DNA from: Candidatus Aminicenantota bacterium
GTDB lineage: Bacteria; Acidobacteriota; Aminicenantia; Aminicenantales; Aminicenantaceae
DNA: 18,031 bases
Assembly (NCBI GenBank): GCA_030620655.1
Contig: JAUXEH010000017.1
Span: 1-18,031 of the forward strand
Direction of reading: 5' to 3'
Position numbers and translations under genes: made by a program. The notes below the pieces were generated by a model. It searched no databases, was not told the origin of the DNA, and saw only the letters and a list, made by a program, of their open reading frames with translations. Position 1 is the stretch's first letter. Each line of letters begins with the position of its first letter. This document shows positions 6,383-13,050 of this stretch, piece by piece.

Positions 6383-8245
6383 CTAATCCTGACCGTCCGG
6401 GTGGCAGGCGTAGCAGTTCACGCTGGCATAAACATAACCCGCGACATTTTTGTGCTTGTTGTTCATGTTGGTCTGGTTGTGGGCGTGGCAGTCGATGCAG
6501 GAGAATTCCTTGAAATTGGCTGTGAGATGGCATTCCGTGCAGTCGAGCTGGCCGTGTTTGCCCGAAGTGATGGGGAACTGGTGATCGAAAACCGCCTGGG
6601 TCCAGAGTATGTGATTGGGGAAGTGACACAGCTCACAGTCGGTGGGGAATCCGGCGAGCTGGTGGTCGGGACTGGTGGTGGCGTTGTAGTCATCGGCATG
6701 ACAACCGTAGCATGTGCGGGGCAGGTTGGTTCCGGACACATGGCATTGGGAGCAGTCAAGGCTGGTGTGGGCGCCCTGGAGCGGCCAGATGGAGCCGTGG
6801 TCGAAGGCCGCACCCTCCCAGGTCTGGGCACTGGTGCCGTGGCATGCCTCACATTGCGTGGGGAATCCCAGCAATTCGTGATCGGGGTCGGTCGTGTTCT
6901 GATAATCGTTCAGGTGACAGGACACACAGGCAGACGATATGCCGGTGCTGCCGTCCACATGGCAGTCCGAACAGGCCGCCAGCTTGTGCCGGCCGTTGAG
7001 CACGAATGCATCGTGCAAGAAGTCGGCGTCTTCCCAGGTCTGGGCCTTGTCTCCGTGGCAGGACTCGCAGTCGGTGGGGAAACCCAGCTGTGAGTGGTTC
7101 GGATCTGTGGCCGCATGGTAGTCGTCCAGGTGGCAGCTCACGCACACCGAAGGCCGGCCCGCATAGACACCGTCCCCGTGGCAGTCCGAGCACAACGCCA
7201 GTACGTGCCGGCCTTTGAGGACAAAGGCGTCATGCTCGAATTCGCCTCCCTCCCATGTCCGGTACTTCGTGCCGTGGCAGATCGCGCAGTCCAGGGGGAA
7301 TCCGGCTCCCTCATGATCCGGGTCTTCCGTGCCTTGGTATTCGGCCAGATGGCAGGCCGCGCACTCCTGGGACAGGCCGACGAACTGGCCGTCGACGTGA
7401 CAGTCGGAACAGAGGGCTGCCTTGTGCTCCCCTCGCAGAACGAAAAGGCCATGGGAGAATTCGGCATTGTCCCAACTCCGGGCGCCGGTGCCGTGGCAGA
7501 TCTCGCAGTCGGTAGGGAAACCCAGGTACTGGTGATCTGGGTCCTCGGTCGTGTTGAAGTCCTGGAGATGGCAGGACACACAGTCCGTGGGAAGTCCCGA
7601 GAACTTGCCGTCCACATGACAGTCCGAGCAGAGGGCCTGTCGGTGCTGTCCTCTGAGCGCAAAGAGATCATGCGAGAATTCCGCTCCCTCCCAGCGGCTG
7701 CTGCCGCGGTGGCAGAGCTGGCACTGAGTGGGGAATCCCGCAGCCGCATGATCCGGCTCCCGGGTTTCCCGGTAATCCTCTTCATGACATTCGAAGCACC
7801 CCACGGACCCGGGGACAAAGCCTGAGTCTCCGTGACAGTCGACGCAGTCCAGGGTCCGGTGGATGCCTTCCAGGGGGAAACCGGTCTCGGCCGCGTGGTT
7901 CCACTTGTTAGGGGCCACGTTTTTCCAGGAATGGGGCGTGTGACAGTCCCCGCAGTGCGCGCCCAGGCGGAGCTGATAGCGGTCGTCCTGTCGGCGCTCC
8001 CAGTGACAGGCCTCACACGTCATGGGTGTCCCTTCGAAGACCAGGTTCAGATGGCACTCCCGGCATTCCACGGTGCGGTGCCGCCCCTTCAGGGGGAAGT
8101 TGGTGCCGTCATGCGTCGAGGCCGTCCATTGGGATACATCCTGCGCCTTTTCCTGCTGGGCACCCAGGGAAGCACCGGCCCAGCCCGCAAAAGTCACGAC
8201 AGCTGTGATCAGCGCCATGTTTATCCAGGTCTGTTTGCTCGTCAT
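6383..8245 (-). CDS. 24-heme c-type cytochrome built of eight triheme repeats
   Basis: 620-aa exported cytochrome with an N-terminal signal peptide (hydrophobic residues about 10-28, cleavage likely near SLGA-QQ) and no lipobox. There are 24 CxxCH motifs, with first cysteines at 61, 77, 98, 134, 150, 175, 206, 222, 247, 279, 295, 320, 352, 368, 393, 425, 440, 465, 498, 512, 537, 569, 583 and 611. They form eight repeats of about 73 residues; in the central units the spacing is 16, 25 and 32. Each unit also offers three non-motif histidines (FxH, GxH, PDH), enough for bis-His ligation of every heme. Last gene of the hexaheme-porin operon, 7 bases after the porin stop. Inferred role: long-range electron transfer across or beyond the outer membrane. 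It could be the periplasmic, barrel-inserted or external partner; sequence alone does not say which. Confidence 0.93.
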   Translation of the reverse strand: MTSKQTWINMALITAVVTFAGWAGASLGAQQEKAQDVSQWTASTHDGTNFPLKGRHRTVECRECHLNLVFEGTPMTCEACHWERRQDDRYQLRLGAHCGDCHTPHSWKNVAPNKWNHAAETGFPLEGIHRTLDCVDCHGDSGFVPGSVGCFECHEEDYRETREPDHAAAGFPTQCQLCHRGSSRWEGAEFSHDLFALRGQHRQALCSDCHVDGKFSGLPTDCVSCHLQDFNTTEDPDHQYLGFPTDCEICHGTGARSWDNAEFSHGLFVLRGEHKAALCSDCHVDGQFVGLSQECAACHLAEYQGTEDPDHEGAGFPLDCAICHGTKYRTWEGGEFEHDAFVLKGRHVLALCSDCHGDGVYAGRPSVCVSCHLDDYHAATDPNHSQLGFPTDCESCHGDKAQTWEDADFLHDAFVLNGRHKLAACSDCHVDGSTGISSACVSCHLNDYQNTTDPDHELLGFPTQCEACHGTSAQTWEGAAFDHGSIWPLQGAHTSLDCSQCHVSGTNLPRTCYGCHADDYNATTSPDHQLAGFPTDCELCHFPNHILWTQAVFDHQFPITSGKHGQLDCTECHLTANFKEFSCIDCHAHNQTNMNNKHKNVAGYVYASVNCYACHPDGQD

Positions 8246-8252
8246 CGGTCCA

Positions 8253-9542
8253 TCAGTTCCTCAGGGTCAGCCTTAAAAAAAAGAGATGCTGATCCGCGTC
8301 CTTCTGCAGGAAATACTCATACTCCGCCGACACAGCGAAGATCCGCGTCACAGGCACGAACACATACGTCGAAACGGTTTTGTAGTCGTCCATGTGGATT
8401 ATTTCAGGTGTGCCGGTCCGGCTGTCGAAGCGCACGCCGTTAAAGGTGTTGGAGAGGCTCACGTTCCAGGAGACCCGGCCGAAGTCCTTGGACAAAGACA
8501 GGTAGAATGAGTCCGACTCGGAGATCTCGCCCCGGTTGAGGGCATAATTGCCGTAGGCCGAGATCCCGCTCCGGAACAGGTTCAGGCCCGACGCTCCGAA
8601 CCTCCAGGTGTGGTTGCGGATCCCGGAGTCCTTCTGCTCGCTCTCACGGCGCTCCACGTAGAAACGCAGGCCGCGGGCCGGCTTGAGGCTCAGGCGCAGG
8701 CCGTACTGCTGGGAGTAGTAGAACCGCTCCAGCTCCTGATCGTTGAGCGTGGGATCCTTGGAGCGTTCGATCACGTACCTGTGAAAATCCAGGCCCTTGC
8801 CCGAGCTGAAATGCGCCAGGATGTCGATGAGGTCGACCGGGTCCCAGCGCACGTTGGCGAAGAGCCGGGTCAAGCGGTCGGAGGTCTGCACATGCGAGGC
8901 CAGCTCGTATTCCAGGTTGGCGTAGAAGACCAGCGAGCGGTTTACGGGGAACAGGGTCCCGGCGTAGATGAAGCGACGCTCCGTCTCTCCCGAATAGCTC
9001 AGCTGATTGTAGCTCAGGGCAAAGCGCTTCCCACCCGATCCCAGATAGCGCGCGAAGAGGCCGAACTTGTTGTAGTCCCGGGTCACCCGGTCCAGATAGA
9101 CGCTGGACTCCAGCCCGGCATACCCACCGATCAGGAGGTCGGCCAGGGGCTTATATCCCAGCGCCCCGCCCAGAAGCTGACCGATCCCGGCCGTGTCGTA
9201 GAGGTTCATCTGGCCGATCGACACAAAGAGGGGGCTGCCGGTTTTTTCGAAGCTCAGCCGGGCATCGTAGAGCAGGAGGTGGTTTGAGCTCGCTTCCCCG
9301 ATCCTGACCCTGTCCCGGGTGTCCAGCAGCAGGCTCCATCCCCGGCCGCGGCGGTTGAAGAACTCGCCCTTGAGCCGCAGGCTGAACCGGTTGGTGAAGT
9401 CACTCCCCTCGTACTGGGACCCGAACCAGTCCAGATAGACCCTGCCACGGAAGTAGGGGCTGCTGCCGGTCTCTGCCCCCAAGACAGGCAGCGCCAGCAC
9501 GGCCAGGAGAAGCGCCCACCCCAGCCGTCTAACCGCCCTCAC
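8253..9542 (-). CDS. Outer-membrane beta-barrel porin of a porin-cytochrome conduit
   Basis: 429-aa protein with an Arg-rich signal peptide (RAVRRLGW followed by LLLAVLALPVLGA). The remainder is dominated by alternating polar/hydrophobic strands with many Tyr, Phe, Arg and Ser residues (for example YFRGRVYLDWFGS and RFSLRLKGEFF), typical of a transmembrane barrel. It ends in a strand LFFLRLTLRN without the usual terminal aromatic residue. The start is GTG 9542: it overlaps the TGA of the hexaheme gene as GTGA and has GGGGAGG 6 bases upstream; a longer frame from 9596 has neither. By position between two multiheme cytochromes it is assigned as the MtrB/OmbB-type sheath that holds a cytochrome in the outer membrane. 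It is clearly shorter than MtrB. The family is inferred from context and strand pattern, not from a motif. Confidence 0.78.
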   Translation of the reverse strand: MRAVRRLGWALLLAVLALPVLGAETGSSPYFRGRVYLDWFGSQYEGSDFTNRFSLRLKGEFFNRRGRGWSLLLDTRDRVRIGEASSNHLLLYDARLSFEKTGSPLFVSIGQMNLYDTAGIGQLLGGALGYKPLADLLIGGYAGLESSVYLDRVTRDYNKFGLFARYLGSGGKRFALSYNQLSYSGETERRFIYAGTLFPVNRSLVFYANLEYELASHVQTSDRLTRLFANVRWDPVDLIDILAHFSSGKGLDFHRYVIERSKDPTLNDQELERFYYSQQYGLRLSLKPARGLRFYVERRESEQKDSGIRNHTWRFGASGLNLFRSGISAYGNYALNRGEISESDSFYLSLSKDFGRVSWNVSLSNTFNGVRFDSRTGTPEIIHMDDYKTVSTYVFVPVTRIFAVSAEYEYFLQKDADQHLFFLRLTLRN

Positions 9543-10123
9543 AGACGGCCTCCCCGTCTCCAGTGATCCACCCGCCAGCTGGTCTGAGTGTGACACTTAA
9601 GACACAGATCCTGCCGGCCGGGGTGGGGGGACGTGTGGCAGGCCAGGCAGCCGGTCCTTGTAAAGAGATAGGATATGGACCCGGTGCGGGGGACGGTGTT
9701 GTCCTTCCTGTGGCAGGCACGGCAGTCTGTGACCAAGGCGTGGGGTCCTTCCCGGACCGCCCCGGTCTCCTCGTGGTCGAAGTCCTCCGGGTCGAGCATT
9801 ACGAGCACGGTGTCTTCACCCTCGTGCTCGGTATGGCACATCGAACACTCCTCACCCTTGTCACGATGGTACCCGCGCTCCTCGGCCACGCGCTGCGCGA
9901 TCTCCTGATGGCAGGCCAGGCATCGGGAATGAGGAACTTCGAAATCCTCGTTGTGGCACTTCATGCAGTTCTTGAGGCCCACCGACTTCGCATGCGCGGG
10001 GCTGAGCGGACCGGGGGCATCTTCCTCGGTGTATTCCTGAGGTGCGGACCACAGGGCAGGCAGGAAGATCAGAAGACAAAAAGCCACTCGAATGCCGTTT
10101 TTTTTGGCGTACAGTGTCGTCAT
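9539..10123 (-). CDS. Hexaheme c-type cytochrome, exported
   Basis: 194-aa protein with a signal peptide (KKNGIRVAFCLLIFLPALWSA, split as KKNGIR plus VAFCLLIFLPALWSA; cleavage near residue 27). Six CxxCH motifs have first cysteines at 53, 68, 93, 134, 159 and 174: CMKCH, CLACH, CSMCH, CRACH, CLACH and CLKCH. It ends soon after the sixth motif in TSWRVDHWRRGGRL, a segment that in related cytochromes often leads into further heme repeats, so it may be a shortened form. First gene of the operon; its TGA overlaps the porin GTG by 4 bases. It probably passes electrons from the periplasm to the porin-bound cytochrome, or works as the conduit's inner half. The ATG at 10123 has only a weak ribosome site, but no better start exists. 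Confidence 0.88.
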   Translation of the reverse strand: MTTLYAKKNGIRVAFCLLIFLPALWSAPQEYTEEDAPGPLSPAHAKSVGLKNCMKCHNEDFEVPHSRCLACHQEIAQRVAEERGYHRDKGEECSMCHTEHEGEDTVLVMLDPEDFDHEETGAVREGPHALVTDCRACHRKDNTVPRTGSISYLFTRTGCLACHTSPHPGRQDLCLKCHTQTSWRVDHWRRGGRL

Positions 10124-10241
10124 CGTTCGAACCGCTGGCCCTGCTCAATCCAGGCCGGACAGTGATTTGGTCGGCCTAACAGCCAATTATTCAACCCATA
10201 CTACCTTTTTTTGGACGCAAGTCAAGAATGAGTCTGAAGAG

Positions 10242-10682
10242 TCAGCTGCTCATCAGATTTTGCTTATGCCCATCCAAAGTATCATTTACAATTTTATCAG
10301 CAGCTTCGATGTCTGGATGAGTCCGCCTTAGATGTGTATAAGTCACTTTCTCAAAGGCACTCTCCTTATCGAGAACCTTTAAATACAAACGTTTGAGTTC
10401 CTCGTCTTTAATCTTCCATTCATCCTGGACTTGTTTTACTACCAACAGACTATCCGAATAACAGCGCACTTCACCATTCGTATATGCTGCTGCACAGGCT
10501 AGACCTTCTATCAATGCCGTGTACTCAGCTTTGTTATTCGTAGTCTGCCCGATTAGTTTTCCAAATCGAAACAACACTTTGTTATCACCATCCATGAGAA
10601 TAAAAGCAATTGCTCCAGGTCCTGGATTGCCTCGGCATCCACCATCAGTAACAAGTTTCACCTCTTCATATTGTTTGGTCAT
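10242..10682 (-). CDS. rnhA: Ribonuclease HI family protein
   Basis: 146-aa RNase H fold enzyme that cuts the RNA strand of RNA-DNA hybrids. The catalytic carboxylates are D13 (VTDGGCRGNPGPGA), E53 (NNKAEYTALIEGL), D77 (CYSDSLLVV) and D129 (HPDIEAADKIVN), with H122 nearby. The type resembles short RNase HI proteins of archaea and Gram-positives and lacks an evident basic protrusion. The start at ATG 10682 is set by GGAGG 7 bases upstream; an in-frame upstream extension to 10805 looks untranslated. Base composition is clearly more AT-rich than in the flanking operons, and 208 gene-free bases separate it from tRNA-Arg, hinting at separate acquisition or a different expression class. Confidence 0.88.
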   Translation of the reverse strand: MTKQYEEVKLVTDGGCRGNPGPGAIAFILMDGDNKVLFRFGKLIGQTTNNKAEYTALIEGLACAAAYTNGEVRCYSDSLLVVKQVQDEWKIKDEELKRLYLKVLDKESAFEKVTYTHLRRTHPDIEAADKIVNDTLDGHKQNLMSS

Positions 10683-10890
10683 TATGTCCTCCAATAATAT
10701 CAGAATTTCACTTAAATACGCCTCATCCAACCAGAAACAACTTATATTTGCCAAAAAGCTCACTCTACCCCTTAAAAATATTTGACGAAAAATTGACGCA
10801 GACATGCCATTTCAGGCTGAAAATTGCCCAAAATAGTACACGCTCACGGAAAGGCTACCAAAGGGAACCTGTTTAAATTAAAGGATTAAG

Positions 10891-10966
10891 TGGCGCGCCT
10901 GGAGAGACTCGAACTCCCGACCCGCTGCTTAGAAGGCAGCTGCTCTGTCCACTGAGCTACAGGCGC
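10891..10966 (-). tRNA. tRNA-Arg (anticodon TCT)
   Basis: The cloverleaf folds fully: acceptor GCGCCTG/CAGGCGC, D-arm GCTC...GAGC, anticodon stem GCTGC/GCAGC around loop CTTCTAA (anticodon TCT at 10931-10933), T-arm GGGAG-TTCGAGT-CTCTC and discriminator G. The 3' CCA is encoded (10891-10893). It reads AGA codons. Confidence 0.95.
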
Positions 10967-10971
10967 ACCAA

Positions 10972-11054
10972 ATTGAATCATTCGCAAAAAATGTCGATAT
11001 TTATGACTTGTGGATATTGCAGTGAGTATCGACATATTTTGCGAATGATTCAAT
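10972..11054. repeat. Long inverted repeat between two tRNA genes
   Basis: Arms 10972-10999 and 11027-11054 are 28 bases each and reverse-complementary with a single mismatch; the outer ends read ATTGAATCATTCGC and its complement. The 27-base centre (11000-11026) has no clear structure. The element sits 5 bases from the tRNA-Arg 5' end, so any tRNA-Arg promoter must overlap it or lie beyond it. It has no T-run of a terminator and no open frame. It could be a small MITE, a protein-binding dyad or a processing hairpin. Confidence 0.85.
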
Positions 11055-11109
11055 CTATATTTAGACACACATTATACTTAATTTTTCATCAATTCGCTTT
11101 AATAATTTA

Positions 11110-11184
11110 TCGGGGAGGCCGGATTTGAACCGGCGATCTCCTGCTCCCAAAGCAGGCGCGCTGACCAGGCTGCGCTACTCCCCG
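11110..11184 (-). tRNA. tRNA-Pro (anticodon TGG)
   Basis: Cloverleaf: acceptor CGGGGAG/CTCCCCG, D-arm GCGC...GCGC, anticodon stem CCTGC/GCAGG around loop TTTGGGA (anticodon TGG), T-arm GCCGG-TTCAAAT-CCGGC and discriminator A. CCA is not encoded here (TAA follows), unlike the neighbouring tRNA-Arg, so it must be added enzymatically. Confidence 0.95.
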
Positions 11185-11262
11185 ATCTCGAGTAATTACT
11201 TTACAGCACAGGGCTGTGAGGCAGCCATTATGATACATGTTCGGTGAGAAAAATCAAAGGAT

Positions 11263-11298
11263 GAGATTGCTTCGCGACCTTTGGTCGCTCGCAATGAC
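11263..11298. repeat. Palindromic interspersed repeat, copy 2 (single arm)
   Basis: Hairpin with outer ATTGC/GCAAT (11266-11270, 11291-11295) and inner GCGACC-TTT-GGTCGC (11274-11288). On the minus strand it reads GTCATTGCGAGCGA...GCGAAGCAATCTC, matching the left arm of the repeat at 3441-3515. It lies just downstream of mutL and could attenuate read-through towards the tRNAs, although no T-run follows directly. Confidence 0.75.
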
Positions 11299-11325
11299 GC
11301 GAGGGAGTCAATGACGCGAGGGAGT
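11292..11325. repeat. 17-bp tandem duplication at repeat edge and mutL stop
   Basis: CAATGACGCGAGGGAGT occurs twice in perfect tandem (11292-11308 and 11309-11325). The second copy ends on the last base of the mutL TAA. On the minus strand each unit ends in GTCATTG, exactly as the 17-bp repeats flanking the IS element do, and the inner unit runs into CGAGCGA of the palindromic repeat. Confidence 0.9.
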
Positions 11326-13043
11326 TAGCGGCGGCGGAGGGCCTTCTCGATCTCGCTCCGGCGGAGGCGCAGGGTTATGGGCCGGCCGTGGGGGCAGAGC
11401 GCCGTGTTGGAGGTCTTGAACAGCTCCTCCACCAGGTAGGCCATCTTCTCGAAGGCCAGAGATTCCCCGGCCTTCACGGCGGATTTGCAGGCCAGGGTCG
11501 CAAGCATCCGCTCGCGCTTTTTCTCGACCTTCTCCTGCCCCACCTCCTCCAGCAGGGTGAGCAGGGCATCCGATGCTTCCTTCTCGTCGAAAATATCGGG
11601 AAACTCCTTGATGGCGAAGCTCCGGCCGCCCATGTCATCCACGCGAAAGCCTGACTCTTCGAGCAGGTCCCGGTTCTCCTCCAGGCTCTGAACCTGAGCG
11701 GGCGAAAGCTCCACGATCAGCGGGTGCAGGGTCAGTTTCCGCGGCCATTCCCGTTTCTTATCGATCTCCAGGTATCGATCGAAGAGTACGCGTTCATGGG
11801 CGTTGTGCTGGTCGATGATGAGGAGGCCTTCGTCATCCTCGGCCACGATGTAGAAGTCCAGATATTGGCCCAGGACCCGGGGAGCCGAAATTTCCGCTTT
11901 CCATGCTTCCCGGGAATCCTGAGAGGCCCAATCGGCTGGCGGAGAAGGCCTGCCCGGCTTACCCGGTCGGCCGATGAGGCCCGGTTGGTGCATCTCCTGC
12001 ACCTGGGAGCTCGCCGTCTCCTCCCTTTTCTCCGGATAGACCTCCTTGATCCCCAGTTCCCGCAGGAGCGCCTGCTCCACACAGCGGTACACGAAAGAGA
12101 ATATCGCCCGTGAATCCTGGAAGCGAACCTCGGATTTGGCTGGATGCACGTTGACATCCACCTCGGAGAGGGAGATCTCCAGAAACACCACGGCCTCTGC
12201 GGACTGGTCTTTTTCCAGGAAATTCTTGTAGGCCTGGTTCAGGGCTGCCTGGACCGTGGGGTCCTTGACGAGCCGGCCGTTTATGAAGAAAAACTGATGC
12301 CTCCTGTCCATGCGTGCTGAAGGGGGGCGGGAAGCGAATCCATGGAGGCGGCGCTCCCCCTCCGTGTAATCGAAAGAGAGCAGGCCTTCGATAAAGGCCT
12401 TGCCGAAGACCTGGTAGAGCCGCTCTTTCAGGCCCGACACGGCTGGATAGTCGAAGACCCTGCGTTCGCCGTGATGGAGGGCGAAGCGCACGTTGGAGTG
12501 GGCCAGGGCAATGTCGGTCAGGAGGCGGGTGATGCGGTTGAGCTCGGCCCGCTCCGAGCGCAGGAACTTCTTACGGGCCGGCAGGTTGAAAAACAGGTCC
12601 TTGACCTCGATGCCGGTCCCCCGGGGAAAGGCGATGTCCAACACCTCCGGCTGTTCCTTGCCTTCGATTCTGACCAGAGTCCCCTTGTCTGTCGTAGCGT
12701 CCGATGTCTTGAGCGTGACCCGGGCCACGGCCGCGATGCTGGAGAGTGCTTCGCCCCGGAAGCCGAGTGTGGCGATCCGCTCCAGGTCGTCCACTTGCGC
12801 GATCTTGCTGGTAGCATGGGACTCGAAACAGAGCAAGGCATCGTCGGGGGCCATGCCCGCTCCGTTGTCCGTGACCCTGATCAGGCCCTTGCCGCCGGCC
12901 AGGAGCTCTACCCGGATGTCGGTGGACCCCGCGTCCAGGGAGTTTTCCACCAGCTCCTTGACCACCGAAACCGGCCGTTCCACTACCTCCCCGGCCGCGA
13001 TCTTCCGGGCTACGTCCCTGTCCAGTTTCTGAATGATTCCCAT
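11325..13043 (-). CDS. mutL: DNA mismatch repair protein MutL
   Basis: 572-aa MutL. The N-terminal GHKL ATPase has E30 and N34 in KELVENSLDAG, then VTDNGAGM (from D59), HATSKI and GFRGEAL, with the second ATPase subdomain FINGRLVKDP and NVHPAKSEV. A variable linker spans roughly residues 340-385. The C-terminal dimerisation/nuclease domain carries DQHNAHERVLFD (411-422), a variant of the endonuclease motif DQHA(X)2E(X)4E, followed by ACKSAVKAG (from 518) and CPHGRP (550-555). This suggests latent nicking activity, as in bacteria without MutH. ATG 13043 begins the conserved IQKLDRDVARKIAAGEVVERP block, 7 bases after the mtaB stop. It closes the operon; no mutS is in view. Confidence 0.95.
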   Translation of the reverse strand: MGIIQKLDRDVARKIAAGEVVERPVSVVKELVENSLDAGSTDIRVELLAGGKGLIRVTDNGAGMAPDDALLCFESHATSKIAQVDDLERIATLGFRGEALSSIAAVARVTLKTSDATTDKGTLVRIEGKEQPEVLDIAFPRGTGIEVKDLFFNLPARKKFLRSERAELNRITRLLTDIALAHSNVRFALHHGERRVFDYPAVSGLKERLYQVFGKAFIEGLLSFDYTEGERRLHGFASRPPSARMDRRHQFFFINGRLVKDPTVQAALNQAYKNFLEKDQSAEAVVFLEISLSEVDVNVHPAKSEVRFQDSRAIFSFVYRCVEQALLRELGIKEVYPEKREETASSQVQEMHQPGLIGRPGKPGRPSPPADWASQDSREAWKAEISAPRVLGQYLDFYIVAEDDEGLLIIDQHNAHERVLFDRYLEIDKKREWPRKLTLHPLIVELSPAQVQSLEENRDLLEESGFRVDDMGGRSFAIKEFPDIFDEKEASDALLTLLEEVGQEKVEKKRERMLATLACKSAVKAGESLAFEKMAYLVEELFKTSNTALCPHGRPITLRLRRSEIEKALRRR

Positions 13044-13050
13044 GCTATGG

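Noticed and set aside
6401..7825. Plus-strand Val/Gly-rich open frames opposite the 24-heme gene
   Set aside because: Their repetitive look is the mirror image of the cytochrome repeats; they are not separate genes.
9543..9596. Longer porin start at GTG 9596
   Set aside because: It would put 18 polar residues before the signal peptide; GTG 9542 has a strong ribosome site and the GTGA overlap.
10683..10805. N-terminal extension of RNase HI
   Set aside because: GGAGG just before ATG 10682 marks the real start; the extension is not conserved-looking.
11263..11325. CRISPR-like reading of the repeats near mutL
   Set aside because: Only two tandem copies with no spacers; it is a duplication at the edge of an interspersed hairpin repeat.
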